A DNA stretch of 64,000 bases from NCBI RefSeq assembly GCF_016950255.1, contig NZ_JACGFN010000001.1:1674001-1738000 (forward strand), given 5' to 3'. The stretch's first letter is position 1. Each line of letters opens with the position of its first letter. This document shows positions 7,653 to 16,599 of this stretch, piece after piece. The notes below the pieces were generated by a model that searched no databases, was not told the DNA's origin, and saw only the letters and a list, made by a program, of their open reading frames with translations. Source of the stretch: Pectobacterium brasiliense (GTDB lineage Bacteria; Pseudomonadota; Gammaproteobacteria; Enterobacterales; Enterobacteriaceae). The position numbers were made by a program, and so were the translations under genes.

Positions 7653-9539
7653 ATGAAGCCGATCCGGAAATCAATGACGGTTGATAGCCGTAGTAACCAC
7701 ATGAATAAGATGAATAGACCATTGTGGCGAAAATCAAAATCATTTTTATTTCTCATTATTTCTGTATTATTCTTTTACATATATCCTGCAGGAGCAGAAA
7801 CATTTAACAATACCGTTGTTTTTGGCGACAGTTTAAGTGATGCGGGTAATCTCTCACAAGCCATTGGGATTGGTGTTTCACGATTCACAACCAACCCAGG
7901 AGAAACCGCTGTCATGTATGTAGCAGATGGTTTAGACCTGCCTGCTACCGCATCATCTTCTGGCGGCAACAATTATGCCTGGGGGGGTGCTGGCGTCCTT
8001 AATAATTACCAGTTAGGCCTTATTTTTTCACCCACTATCCAATCTCAAGTTAACAATTATCTGAAAAACAATAAGGTTAGCGCATCAACTCTTTATCAAA
8101 TGTGGGGGGGAGCCAATGATATATTTTCGATTTACGAATCAGCCCCAGGCACAGCAACAGCGAGAATTATTCCTGTAGCAAATACTGAAGTATCATTGCT
8201 AAACGATTTATACCATGCAGGCGGAAAGTATGTTGTCGTTTATAACCTGCCTAATCTTGGGGAAACGCCAGATGCAAAAAATAGAAATTTACAAAAAAAA
8301 TATCAAGAAGTGGTAAATCAATATAATCAGACCTTAGATAGCGGTCTTGCAACATTGAGTAAGAACGGGCTTAATATTATTCCCGTAAATGTTTATGCGC
8401 TCCTGTCTGAAATAATGTCTAGCCCATCAACTTATGGCATTATCAATACCACGAACGCAGCCTGCAATACATCATCATCATTGACCTGTAATACGCAAAA
8501 CTACACGAGAGGAACCGAGCAGACCTATCTTTTTGCTGACAATGTCCACCCGACAACGGGTGTCAACAAAATGCTCGCCAACGTCGTTTTATCTGAAATT
8601 TCAGCGCCAGGTAAAATTTCATTACTGAGTAAAGCCCCGCTGATGGCAACAAAATCTCAGTACAATTTGTTACGCAAAGAAATCATTACCGATACCTCTG
8701 ACGGTGATACGCGGGTATTCCTTAATGGTGATTATCGCCATCAGGCCAACTCAACCAACGATCCCTTTTCAAGCAGTAGTAATAACCGTTTTGCTTCAGT
8801 CGGCGGCGACGTGAAACTAAATGATAATCTTAACGTCGGGGCACTGGTCACTACCTCTAACCAAAAGACAACGCTTAATGATGCAGGCTACACGTTATAT
8901 GACCACAGTGTCGCGCTTTACCAGGTCTACCACACCGACCATCTCTGGATGAGCGCCTTCGTCAATGCAGGCACTTCGAATTTTGATGATGTTTATCGCA
9001 CCATTCACATCGGCCCGGCGATGCGCACAGAATCAGGTTCAGCGAAAGGACGCCATTTTGGTGGTGGTATTGATGCTGGCTGGTGGTTTGATCTGGGGAC
9101 CTCCGTCAAAACAGGGCCTTTTGCCCGCCTGGAACGTCAGTCTATTGAGATAGAGGGTTATAACGAACGTGGAAATGATAGTTCCGCCATGTGGTTTTCT
9201 GAACAGCGCCGTAACGCTCTGGTTTCCAGTCTTGGGTGGCGAACTCAGGGCCATTTACTCGCCGTTGGTTTGGATGTTAGTCCTTACGTAGAGATGGCAT
9301 GGAATCACGATCACATGGCAGATAATGTGCGTCCAATCACCGCTGGGTTGAATTCCATGAGTGGTCACTTCACCATGTCGAGCGCACCCTCAGAGAAAGA
9401 CTGGGGCGTGGCAGATGCGGGGGTCATGGTCAATCTTACAGCCAATCTGCATACATGGTTGCAATATTCCAATGAGTTTGGTGGTAATCCTAGAAAAGGC
9501 AACTATGGTGCCAGTGTAGGCATGGAATATACGTTCTGA
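7653..9539 (+). CDS. Autotransporter GDSL esterase/lipase (EstA/ApeE type)
   Basis: A 628-residue type Va autotransporter: a signal sequence with a long charged front (hydrophobic stretch about 31-47), a GDSL/SGNH hydrolase passenger to about residue 315, and a C-terminal 12-strand barrel ending GASVGMEYTF. Catalytic motifs are FGDSLSDAGN (Ser60), GGAND (152-156, oxyanion Asn) and DNVH (Asp296, His299). The family hydrolyses short- and medium-chain esters at the cell surface. The ATG at 7653 has aggag at a proper distance; ATG 7701 would give a shorter signal region. The passenger half is clearly more AT-rich than the barrel half, suggesting mixed ancestry. Two G7 tracts lie in the passenger. 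Confidence 0.87.
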   Translation: MKPIRKSMTVDSRSNHMNKMNRPLWRKSKSFLFLIISVLFFYIYPAGAETFNNTVVFGDSLSDAGNLSQAIGIGVSRFTTNPGETAVMYVADGLDLPATASSSGGNNYAWGGAGVLNNYQLGLIFSPTIQSQVNNYLKNNKVSASTLYQMWGGANDIFSIYESAPGTATARIIPVANTEVSLLNDLYHAGGKYVVVYNLPNLGETPDAKNRNLQKKYQEVVNQYNQTLDSGLATLSKNGLNIIPVNVYALLSEIMSSPSTYGIINTTNAACNTSSSLTCNTQNYTRGTEQTYLFADNVHPTTGVNKMLANVVLSEISAPGKISLLSKAPLMATKSQYNLLRKEIITDTSDGDTRVFLNGDYRHQANSTNDPFSSSSNNRFASVGGDVKLNDNLNVGALVTTSNQKTTLNDAGYTLYDHSVALYQVYHTDHLWMSAFVNAGTSNFDDVYRTIHIGPAMRTESGSAKGRHFGGGIDAGWWFDLGTSVKTGPFARLERQSIEIEGYNERGNDSSAMWFSEQRRNALVSSLGWRTQGHLLAVGLDVSPYVEMAWNHDHMADNVRPITAGLNSMSGHFTMSSAPSEKDWGVADAGVMVNLTANLHTWLQYSNEFGGNPRKGNYGASVGMEYTF

Positions 9540-9678
9540 TAATGCAGCGGCGTATTTATTCTTACAAAAGTGGTAACGGAGTCCTCTTCGCCTCGCTACC
9601 CTCATGTAATCTAAGGGAAAAATGAGCGACAGCAATAATACCCTCTTTTATTTACTCAGGTTTCCTCTTTTTACATAG

Positions 9679-9717
9679 AAAAAAAGCAGTATTGAGAGAC
9701 TCAATACTGCTTTATTC
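9679..9717. terminator. Bidirectional terminator between the autotransporter and ypfM
   Basis: A perfect 13-base stem AAGCAGTATTGAG (9684-9696) / CTCAATACTGCTT (9700-9712) with a 3-base loop, A7 on the left and TTTATT on the right. It fits best as the ypfM terminator on the minus strand and can also stop the convergent autotransporter transcript. Confidence 0.85.
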
Positions 9718-9769
9718 GTATGATTTTATTCCTGGTATGGTATGCAATGACTAACAGTACTTCTCGTTA

Positions 9770-9829
9770 TTATTTACGTAACATTGCTTCAATAAAATCT
9801 TTCCAAGTACTTACTTCTACTTCTACCAT
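9770..9829 (-). CDS. ypfM: YpfM, 19-residue small protein
   Basis: A 19-codon frame on the minus strand encodes MVEVEVSTWKDFIEAMLRK. The second half, WKDFIE-x-MLRK, is nearly identical to E. coli YpfM, a 19-residue protein shown to be made but of unknown function. A good ribosome site (AAGAGG) precedes the ATG, and a strong terminator lies 58 bases downstream. It is divergent from yffB-dapE, as in E. coli. The N-terminal third has diverged (VEVEVS), while spacing and length are conserved, which argues for a real translated gene. Confidence 0.88.
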   Translation of the reverse strand: MVEVEVSTWKDFIEAMLRK

Positions 9830-9867
9830 GCGAACCTCTTGGTGATTAACAGCGACGCATTATATGC

Positions 9868-9892
9868 ACACTTTTTAATCAGGAAAAAGTGT
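9868..9892. promoter_or_regulatory. 9-bp inverted repeat upstream of ypfM
   Basis: ACACTTTTT (9868-9876) and AAAAAGTGT (9884-9892) are separated by 7 bases, 38 bases upstream of the ypfM start in the ypfM-yffB divergent region. It could be an operator or a small hairpin. The rest of 9830-10062 shows no gene. Confidence 0.4.
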
Positions 9893-10062
9893 TATGAAAG
9901 TATAAAAACTATACTCCCTCACATTTCTGCTACACAGTTCACAGTAGATCTCCCCGCCTTTTTTCGGCATGCTGGGCTATCGCACGATTAGGCTCAGTCA
10001 GGCCGTGCTGTCCTGAACAGCAATCGTCATGCAACCCAATAAGCAGAAAGGATTTTATCCCT

Positions 10063-10440
10063 ATGGCGCTGACCATGTATGGCATCAAAAACTGTGACAC
10101 TATAAAGAAAGCGCGCCGCTGGCTGGACGATCAACAAGTGGCGTATCGCTTCCACGATTACCGTGCCGATGGTCTGGATGAACAGCTGCTACAGCGTTTT
10201 ATCGACCAACTGGGGTTTCAGGCCTTACTCAACACACGCGGAACGACCTGGCGTAAACTCAGTGAAGACCTGCGTGAACGGATCAACAGCGATACCAGCG
10301 ACAGCGCAGAGGCCGCCAAAAACCTGATGCTGGAACAGCCAGCGGTGATTAAACGGCCGTTGCTGATAACCGACGACGGCCACGCGCTACTTGGTTTCAG
10401 TACCGACAGCTACCAGAAATTTATTGCGGAGAACAAATAA
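10063..10440 (+). CDS. yffB: YffB, ArsC/Spx-family thioredoxin-fold protein
   Basis: A 125-residue member of the ArsC/Spx-like family. The [17 protein letters not shown] front carries a single CxxT-type cysteine (Cys11) in place of a CxxC redox pair, and the C-terminal half has the family signature IKRPLL followed by LLGFSTDSY. Its biochemical role is unproven; in vitro data on relatives suggest a glutathione-dependent reductase fold. It ends one base before dapE, the conserved enterobacterial arrangement, so the two are surely co-transcribed. The start is ATG 10063 behind gaaaggat; an internal ATG at 10075 is possible. Confidence 0.9.
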   Translation: MALTMYGIKNCDTIKKARRWLDDQQVAYRFHDYRADGLDEQLLQRFIDQLGFQALLNTRGTTWRKLSEDLRERINSDTSDSAEAAKNLMLEQPAVIKRPLLITDDGHALLGFSTDSYQKFIAENK

Positions 10441-10441
10441 C

Positions 10442-11569
10442 GTGTCTTGCCCAGTCATAGAGCTCGCTCAACAGTTAATTAAACGCCCTTCCCTCAGCCC
10501 GAATGACGAGGGTTGCCAGGCGCTCATGATTGAACGCCTGACGGCGATTGGCTTTACCGTCGAAGCGATGGATTTTGGCGATACCCAGAATTTCTGGGCA
10601 TGGCGCGGCACAGGAAAAACGCTGGCCTTCGCCGGACACACCGATGTGGTTCCCAGCGGCGATGAAAGCCACTGGCAGCATCCACCGTTTGAACCCATCA
10701 TTCGTGATGGCATGTTGTACGGTCGCGGCGCGGCGGACATGAAAGGTTCACTGGCTGCAATGGTGATTGCCGCTGAGCGCTTTGTCGCCGCCCATCCTAA
10801 TCACCAAGGGCGTCTGGCGTTCCTGATTACCTCGGACGAAGAAGCCAGCGCCGTTAACGGCACCGTGAAAGTCGTTGAGGCGCTGATGGCACGCAACGAG
10901 CGATTGGACTTCTGTCTGGTCGGCGAGCCGTCCAGTACGCATGTTGTGGGTGATGTGGTCAAAAATGGCCGTCGTGGTTCTATCACCGCGAATCTGCGCG
11001 TACACGGCGTGCAAGGGCACGTAGCTTATCCTCATCTGGCGGACAACCCCGTTCACCGTGCAGCACCGGCACTCAACGAACTGATCGCCACCGAGTGGGA
11101 TCAGGGCAACGATTTCTTCCCGCCGACCACGATGCAAATCGCCAATATTCAAGCAGGCACCGGTAGCAATAACGTCATCCCCGGCGAGTTGTTTGTGCAG
11201 TTCAATTTCCGCTTCAGCACCGAATTGACGGATGTGTTAATCCAGCAGCGCGTGGCGGAATTACTGGATCGCCACCAGCTTAATTACACCATCGACTGGA
11301 AGCTCTCCGGCCAGCCATTCTTGACCGCACGCGGCGAACTGGTCGATGCCGTGGTGAATGCCGTCAAACATTACAACGAGGTTACCCCAGAGCTGCTGAC
11401 CACCGGCGGTACCTCTGATGGCCGCTTCATTGCTCGCATGGGCGCACAGGTCGTTGAACTGGGCCCCGTGAACGCCACAATCCATAAAGTGGACGAATGC
11501 GTCAGCGCGGCAGACCTTCAACTGCTGAGCCGCATGTACCAGCGCATTATGGAGCAGCTCATCGCATGA
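10442..11569 (+). CDS. dapE: Succinyl-diaminopimelate desuccinylase DapE
   Basis: DapE is a dizinc amidohydrolase (M20) that releases LL-diaminopimelate from its N-succinyl form in lysine and peptidoglycan-precursor synthesis. The start is GTG 10442 ([13 protein letters not shown]), one base after the yffB stop; this gives 375 residues, the E. coli length. Metal and catalytic motifs are [10 protein letters not shown] (His, Asp), DMKGSLAAM (bridging Asp), [11 protein letters not shown] (Glu pair), LVGEPSS, and the C-terminal [12 protein letters not shown] histidine. The stop overlaps the next gene in ATGA fashion, indicating translational coupling. Confidence 0.97.
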   Translation: MSCPVIELAQQLIKRPSLSPNDEGCQALMIERLTAIGFTVEAMDFGDTQNFWAWRGTGKTLAFAGHTDVVPSGDESHWQHPPFEPIIRDGMLYGRGAADMKGSLAAMVIAAERFVAAHPNHQGRLAFLITSDEEASAVNGTVKVVEALMARNERLDFCLVGEPSSTHVVGDVVKNGRRGSITANLRVHGVQGHVAYPHLADNPVHRAAPALNELIATEWDQGNDFFPPTTMQIANIQAGTGSNNVIPGELFVQFNFRFSTELTDVLIQQRVAELLDRHQLNYTIDWKLSGQPFLTARGELVDAVVNAVKHYNEVTPELLTTGGTSDGRFIARMGAQVVELGPVNATIHKVDECVSAADLQLLSRMYQRIMEQLIA

Positions 11570-12240
11570 TGACGCCAGCTACGTTAACCGGTAAAAGCGA
11601 CCAACATCTGGTCGCTTTACAGGGTCGTCATCGCCTGCAACCGGAGGCGGTAACCGCGTTTCGGGCGCTACAACAGGCGGCAAAAACGGCAGGATTTAAC
11701 CTACAGCCCGCTAGCACATTTCGTGACTTCGAGCGCCAACGTCAGATCTGGAATGGCAAATTTCGCGGCGAGCGTCCCGTCATGGATGTCAACAGCCAGC
11801 CGCTGGACGTGTTATCTCTGGACGAAGGCGAGCGCTGTGAAGCGATTCTGCGCTGGTCCGCCATGCCCGGTTCCAGCCGCCACCATTGGGGCAGCGATCT
11901 CGATATCTACGATCCCGATTTATTACCCGCAGGCCGTTCGCTCCAGTTGGAACCGTGGGAATATGAGGAAGGCGGTTACTTTGCTGCACTGAATACGTGG
12001 CTGAGTGCGCACATGCATGAATACGGTTTTTATCGACCTTATGCGCACGATCTCGGCGGTGTCGCAGCCGAACTCTGGCATATCAGCTATTATCCATTAG
12101 CACAGTATGCGGAAGAGCAGCTTACACCCGACCTCATTCTTGCCGCCTGGCAAGATGAAGACATTGCAGGCTACCACTGGCTCAGCCAGAACTTGCCGCA
12201 GCTGTTTACCCGTTATATTCATAATGTTGATGAGGCGTAA
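11566..12240 (+). CDS. M15-family (VanY/LAS) D-Ala-D-Ala carboxypeptidase-like protein
   Basis: A 224-residue zinc peptidase of the LAS/VanY type. The motif [13 protein letters not shown] is the family arginine block; [13 protein letters not shown] gives the HxxxxxxD zinc ligands; ELWHISYYP supplies the third histidine with its catalytic glutamate nearby. There is no signal peptide, so it is predicted to be cytoplasmic, where such enzymes can trim recycled muropeptides; that location is inference. ATG 11566 overlaps the dapE stop (a second ATG at 11569 also overlaps), and ypfN starts two bases after its stop. E. coli has no gene at this point. Confidence 0.85.
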   Translation: MMTPATLTGKSDQHLVALQGRHRLQPEAVTAFRALQQAAKTAGFNLQPASTFRDFERQRQIWNGKFRGERPVMDVNSQPLDVLSLDEGERCEAILRWSAMPGSSRHHWGSDLDIYDPDLLPAGRSLQLEPWEYEEGGYFAALNTWLSAHMHEYGFYRPYAHDLGGVAAELWHISYYPLAQYAEEQLTPDLILAAWQDEDIAGYHWLSQNLPQLFTRYIHNVDEA

Positions 12241-12242
12241 CC

Positions 12243-12437
12243 ATGGCATGGCTGGCTGATTACTGGTGGATAATTCTGATTGTCCTGATAGGCATGCTGA
12301 TTAATGGCATCAAAGAATTGCGCAACGTTGACCATACGCGTTTTCTGCTCAATAAACCGAAATTGCCTCCACACCGTGACAACAACGACAAGTGGGACAA
12401 GGAAGAAGACGACGACTGGCCGAAGAAAAAACCCTGA
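12243..12437 (+). CDS. ypfN: YpfN, UPF0370 small membrane protein
   Basis: A 64-residue protein with one N-terminal membrane helix ([17 protein letters not shown]) followed by a conserved cytoplasmic segment ([23 protein letters not shown]) and a very acidic-basic tail ([13 protein letters not shown]). It matches E. coli YpfN in size and position downstream of dapE. Function unknown. It is the last gene of the yffB-dapE-M15-ypfN unit. Confidence 0.92.
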   Translation: MAWLADYWWIILIVLIGMLINGIKELRNVDHTRFLLNKPKLPPHRDNNDKWDKEEDDDWPKKKP

Positions 12438-12450
12438 TACCTATCCTCGC

Positions 12451-12486
12451 AAACCGCCTGCACGCGAGCTAAGCGGCGGGCGGTTT
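12451..12486. terminator. Probable terminator between ypfN and the LysR gene
   Basis: AAACCGCC (12451-12458) pairs with GGCGGTTT (12479-12486) across a loop that can pair further. It lies between the convergent stops. Only short A/T runs flank it, so the call is moderate. Confidence 0.5.
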
Positions 12487-12492
12487 CGATTC

Positions 12493-13392
12493 TCACGCGG
12501 CGGGAACAAAACTTTCCGCCCGCTCCAGAAGAAAATCATAAAACTCTTTCGCACACACTGAAAGCTGACGCTCCCTATCCGTAACCAGATAGATACCGCG
12601 CTGTAGCGATAAATCCCGAAACGGGATAATCGCAATGTCTTTGTGCTGAAACTGGAACAGTGTCAACCCCGTCACAATACTCACGCCATAATTTGCCGCC
12701 ACCAGCCCCATCATGGTGGTCAGCTGACGTACTTCCAGCACGTAATTAAAACCTTCCGGCTCGATAAGCTGATCGGTGTACTGCCGGATACTGGTGCCTT
12801 TGCAAAACCCGACAAACGGATATTGCGCTACATCGGCCACATCAACACTGTCGCGCTGCGCCAGCGGGTGGGAGTTCTGGCAGATCAGGTAAAAACTGTC
12901 GGAAAACAGCATGCGAGAGCTGAATGTTCCCGGCGACGGCTGCCCTGCTGTCAGCGCCAGATCGGCGCGCCCATCCAGCACCGCCTTCAGGCAGCGATCC
13001 CACTGCGTATCCAGCAGTTCAACCTTAATCTTGGGATAAGCGCGGTGATATTGCGCCAGCACCTGAGGCAACCATTCCACCGCCATTGAAGGCAATACCG
13101 CCAGCACAATCTTTCCCTTGTAGCCCGTGGCATACGACTTGATCTCACCGACGGCATCATCATGGGTCTGCACCAGCCGACGGGCAATATCAATGAAATG
13201 AAGGCCATCGGCATTGAGTTGCACCTTACGTGTATCGCGATCAAATAGCCGATAGCCGACCTCTTCCTCCAATCCGGCGATTAATGAACTAAATGCTGGC
13301 TGAGAGAGATTTATTTTCTGAGCAGCACGCGTGAAATTATCAGTTTCCGTCAACGCGATAAAAGCTCGTAATTGTTTTATCGATAAGTTCAT
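12493..13392 (-). CDS. LysR-family transcriptional regulator of the adjacent catabolic cluster
   Basis: A 299-residue LysR protein. The N-terminal winged helix-turn-helix is clear (LRAFIALTETDNFTRAAQ, LSQPAFSSLIAGLEEEVG, LFDR), followed by the two-lobed inducer-binding domain from about residue 90. Start ATG 13392 (MNLSIKQLRAF) fits the family; the frame runs 23 codons further upstream. It is divergent from the transporter gene at 13875 with nearly 500 bases between, the standard layout for a LysR activator of the neighbouring operon. The inducer is presumably the transported substrate or a breakdown product. Confidence 0.88.
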   Translation of the reverse strand: MNLSIKQLRAFIALTETDNFTRAAQKINLSQPAFSSLIAGLEEEVGYRLFDRDTRKVQLNADGLHFIDIARRLVQTHDDAVGEIKSYATGYKGKIVLAVLPSMAVEWLPQVLAQYHRAYPKIKVELLDTQWDRCLKAVLDGRADLALTAGQPSPGTFSSRMLFSDSFYLICQNSHPLAQRDSVDVADVAQYPFVGFCKGTSIRQYTDQLIEPEGFNYVLEVRQLTTMMGLVAANYGVSIVTGLTLFQFQHKDIAIIPFRDLSLQRGIYLVTDRERQLSVCAKEFYDFLLERAESFVPAA

Positions 13393-13874
13393 AGTGTTTT
13401 TATATAAATAAAATGAAGTCTCCTGTAAGAAAGCGACAAACTCAATAAAAAAAATCGGCAAATACCATTTTTATGATCCTTCCCGCATTTATTTAATTCC
13501 ATTCAAACAACGCCCACTATTCATAAAAAAGAATATTCTGGATAAACATCACAAATCATAAAGAACAATTAAGTAAAAAGGATTAACTATGCAAACCAAA
13601 TCAATGAATTAACCATTAATAAGGAAATCAAAACGATTCATACCATTAACAAATAAAATAAACCTATCAGATTTACGAATAAAACCATTTCGATTACGAG
13701 TTAGTATAAAGAGGGATGAGAGTGATAAAAATAGTGCAGACAAAAAATCAAATGACTCTGAGATAAGCATTCATTTTTTATTTGTTAATTATCACATGGA
13801 TTGTTATTGAGTTGTTTAATTTATTGTAAATAAAACAGATAGACAACGTACAATTATACTAATGAGGAGTTTTT
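13393..13874. promoter_or_regulatory. Divergent control region of the LysR gene and catabolic operon
   Basis: 482 very AT-rich bases with no convincing gene. TATTC (13518-13522) and GAATA (13531-13535) form an inverted repeat spaced by 8, running into GAATATTC, a plausible LysR-type site. TTTGT-N6-TCACA at 13781-13796 resembles a weak CRP site about 80 bases before the transporter start. A 7-codon frame at 13589-13612 (MQTKSMN) follows aaaaagga and could be a leader, but nothing proves it. GAGGAG at 13864-13869 serves the transporter start. Confidence 0.45.
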
Positions 13875-15197
13875 ATGCTGGCTCTCATCGGGGTACTAAC
13901 CATAGCCACCCTGCTATTTTTCATCATGACCAAACGAATGTCGCCTCTGGTGGCGCTTATCGTGATTCCGGTTCTTGGCGCGCTCGCAGCAGGCAGCGGC
14001 ACCGATACCGCGAAATACGTGGTAGACGGCATCACCAAACTCGCCCCAATGGCGGCGATGTTTGTGTTTGCCATCGCCTTTTTCGGTGTCGTCACCGATG
14101 CCGGCATGTTTGATCCTATCATCAAAGGGATCTTACGCATGGTCGGCACCAGCCCGGTAAAAATCATTATCGGCACGGGCGTATTAGCACTGATCGCGCA
14201 CCTGGACGGTAACGGTGCCGTCACCTTCCTGATCACCATTCCCGCAATGCTGCCGCTGTTTAATAAGCTCGGCATGGATAAGCGTATTCTGGTCGGTATT
14301 ACCGCGCTCAGCGCAGGTGTTAACTTCCTGCCATGGACCGGGCCGATGATACGCGCCGCCGCCGCGTTAAACACCACCACGCACGACCTGTTTATTCCGC
14401 TTATCCCAGCACAACTTTGCGGTCTAACCTTCATGGTGCTCATGGGCTATTACTGGGGCAAGAAAGAAGAGAAGCGTCTGGGGTTAGCGTCAGGGAATCC
14501 GCTGGCTGGCGGCTCACCGTCCATCACGGCCGAAGCGCATGTGAAAGAACTGACCGATGCGGAAAAAGTATTGCGTCGTCCTAAGATGTTCTGGGTCAAC
14601 ATCGCGCTGGTACTTGCCGTTATCGGCACCATGGTGTTTACCAAAATTTCCCCCACGGTCGCCTTCATGATCGCGCTGACGCTAGCGCTAATGTTCAACT
14701 ACCCCAATGTTGAAATGCAGAAAGAGCGCATTAATGCCCATGCCAAAGCGGCACTGATGATGGCCAGCATCCTGTTTGCTGCGGGTGCGTTCACCGGCAT
14801 CATGAGCGGCACCGGTATGCTGAAAGCCATGTCGCTCTCGGCGGTCAGCTTTGTGCCGGAATCTTTTGCCTACCACATCCCGTTTATCGTCGGCCTGATC
14901 TCTATGCCGCTGAGTCTGGTGTTTGACCCTGATTCGTACTACTTCGGCATCATGCCAGTCATTGCCCACACCGTGGACATGCTGGGTGTACCACCGATTC
15001 AGGTCGCGCAGGCTTCCGTATTAGGACAGATGACCACAGGCTTCCCGGTTAGCCCGCTGACGCCAGCCACCTTCCTACTGGTCAGTCTGGCGGGTGTCGA
15101 TCTCGCCGATCACCAGAAGTTCTCTATTCCTGTGCTCTGGGCCGCCAGCGTCATCATGACGTTCGCCTGCGTCATCTTCGGGGTCTTCCCCTTATAG
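13875..15197 (+). CDS. CitMHS-family carboxylate:proton symporter
   Basis: A 440-residue inner-membrane protein of about 12 segments in the CitMHS (citrate-Mg2+:H+) group. Recognisable blocks are MTKRMSPLVALIVIPVLGA, HLDGNGAVTFLITIPAMLPL, GVNFLPWTGPMIRAAAALN and the C-terminal MTTGFPVSPLTPATFLL. The family carries metal-complexed citrate, but the neighbours (CoA transferase and thiolase) suggest a substrate breaking down to acetoacetate-level units, so citrate is not assured. It is the first gene of the operon opposite the LysR gene; the next gene starts 61 bases after its stop. Confidence 0.87.
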   Translation: MLALIGVLTIATLLFFIMTKRMSPLVALIVIPVLGALAAGSGTDTAKYVVDGITKLAPMAAMFVFAIAFFGVVTDAGMFDPIIKGILRMVGTSPVKIIIGTGVLALIAHLDGNGAVTFLITIPAMLPLFNKLGMDKRILVGITALSAGVNFLPWTGPMIRAAAALNTTTHDLFIPLIPAQLCGLTFMVLMGYYWGKKEEKRLGLASGNPLAGGSPSITAEAHVKELTDAEKVLRRPKMFWVNIALVLAVIGTMVFTKISPTVAFMIALTLALMFNYPNVEMQKERINAHAKAALMMASILFAAGAFTGIMSGTGMLKAMSLSAVSFVPESFAYHIPFIVGLISMPLSLVFDPDSYYFGIMPVIAHTVDMLGVPPIQVAQASVLGQMTTGFPVSPLTPATFLLVSLAGVDLADHQKFSIPVLWAASVIMTFACVIFGVFPL

Positions 15198-15258
15198 GGC
15201 ACGTACGGTTTCCCATTGATTACGCCAACAGACACATTTCATTGATAAAGGTAAGTTT

Positions 15259-16599
15259 ATGAAGACAATTCGTATTGGTTCAGGCGCTGGCTATGCTGGC
15301 GATCGCATCGAACCGGCCGTAGAACTGGCTCAAAAAGGTGACATTCAATATCTGATATTTGAATGTCTGGCGGAACGCACTATCGCTATCGGCCAAAAGC
15401 AGAAGCAGCAGAACCCTGAAAAGGGCTACAACGAACTGCTGGCTGACCGCATGCACGCCGTGCTGCCGCTCTGTCTGGAAAAAGGCATCAAGATCATCAC
15501 CAACATGGGCTCGGCTAACCCTGTCGCAGCCGGTCAGCGCGTATTGGAAATCGCCAAAGAGATTGGTGCAGACAAGCTAAAAATCGCCGTCGTGACTGGT
15601 GATGATGTGCACTCAGTGCTGATTGCACAGGATTCCAAGCTAGATGAGATGGGTCAGCCGGTTTCACGCTGCGGCAAAGACATTATTTCCGCGAATGCCT
15701 ATCTGGGCGCGGATGCGCTGGTAGAGGCTCTGCGTCAGGGTGCAGACGTGATTATTGCCGGACGCGTTTCCGACCCGTCGCTGTTCCTGTCCGCCATGAT
15801 GTATGAATTCAACTGGGCAGCCGATGACTGGGATCATCTGGGCAAAGGCACCTGCCTCGGTCACCTGCTGGAATGTGCAGGTCAAATCACTGGTGGCTAC
15901 TACGCCGATCCCGGTGTTAAAGACATCCCTCATCTTGATCGTTTGGGCTTCCCAATCGCAGAGATTAGCGAAGATGGCAGCGCCGTGATTACCAAAGTTG
16001 AAGGTTCCGGTGGCCGCGTCTGCGTGGATACCTGCAAAGAACAGCTGCTGTACGAAATCCACCGCCCGGATAGCTATATCACCCCGGACGTGATTGCCGA
16101 TTTCAGCCACGTCACGTTTACCCAAGACGGTGAAAACCGCGTACGCGTACAGGGTGCCACTGGACGCGCGAAAACCGACACGTTGAAAGTCTCCGTCGGC
16201 TATCAGGATGGGTTCATCGGCGAAGGCGAAATTTCTTACGCCGGTCCCGGTGCCGTCGCGCGCGGCCGTTTAGCGCTGGATATCGTCAAAGGGCGCTTTG
16301 CGGTGTGCCAGATCGCTTTTCAGGAAGTGCGCTATGACCTGATCGGTGTCGATGCCCTGCACGGTGCGCAACGGTCGCAAAGCAGCGAACCGTATGAAGT
16401 GCGCGCGCGCGTCGCAGCACGCTGCACCTCCAGAGCGCAGGCGGTCAAAGTAGGTAACGAAGTTGAAACGCTCTATACCAACGGCCCGGCAGGCGGCGGC
16501 GGTGTTAACAAAGCGGTGAAAGAAATACTGGCGATGGATTCTACCCTACTGTCTCGCGCCTGCGTCACACCAGCCGTTGATTATCTGGAGATTAAATAA
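15259..16599 (+). CDS. AtuA-family (DUF1446) protein, main domain only
   Basis: A 446-residue cytoplasmic protein of the AtuA/DUF1446 family. The N-terminus IRIGSGAGYAGDRIEPAVELAQKGDIQY is diagnostic; DVIIAGRVSDPSLFL, GTCLGHLLECAGQITGGYYADPG and NGPAGGGGVNKAV are other family blocks. AtuA of Pseudomonas aeruginosa belongs to acyclic terpene catabolism but its reaction is not established. There the protein has an extra C-terminal ferredoxin-like domain of about 100 residues; here that domain is encoded by the next gene, which overlaps this stop by one base. The pair therefore probably forms one complex. Confidence 0.85.
   Translation: MKTIRIGSGAGYAGDRIEPAVELAQKGDIQYLIFECLAERTIAIGQKQKQQNPEKGYNELLADRMHAVLPLCLEKGIKIITNMGSANPVAAGQRVLEIAKEIGADKLKIAVVTGDDVHSVLIAQDSKLDEMGQPVSRCGKDIISANAYLGADALVEALRQGADVIIAGRVSDPSLFLSAMMYEFNWAADDWDHLGKGTCLGHLLECAGQITGGYYADPGVKDIPHLDRLGFPIAEISEDGSAVITKVEGSGGRVCVDTCKEQLLYEIHRPDSYITPDVIADFSHVTFTQDGENRVRVQGATGRAKTDTLKVSVGYQDGFIGEGEISYAGPGAVARGRLALDIVKGRFAVCQIAFQEVRYDLIGVDALHGAQRSQSSEPYEVRARVAARCTSRAQAVKVGNEVETLYTNGPAGGGGVNKAVKEILAMDSTLLSRACVTPAVDYLEIK

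Noticed and set aside
13589..13612. Seven-codon frame MQTKSMN as a gene
   Set aside because: Has a ribosome site but is too short to support as a gene without conservation; kept only as a possible leader.
13859..14443. 194-residue minus-strand frame inside the CitMHS gene
   Set aside because: Antisense shadow of a membrane-protein gene; the low-complexity Ala/Ile/Met/Ser content is the mirror of its codons.
13875..15197. Calling the transporter a citrate importer outright
   Set aside because: The family supports it but the neighbouring CoA transferase and thiolase do not fit citrate breakdown, and no citrate lyase is present.
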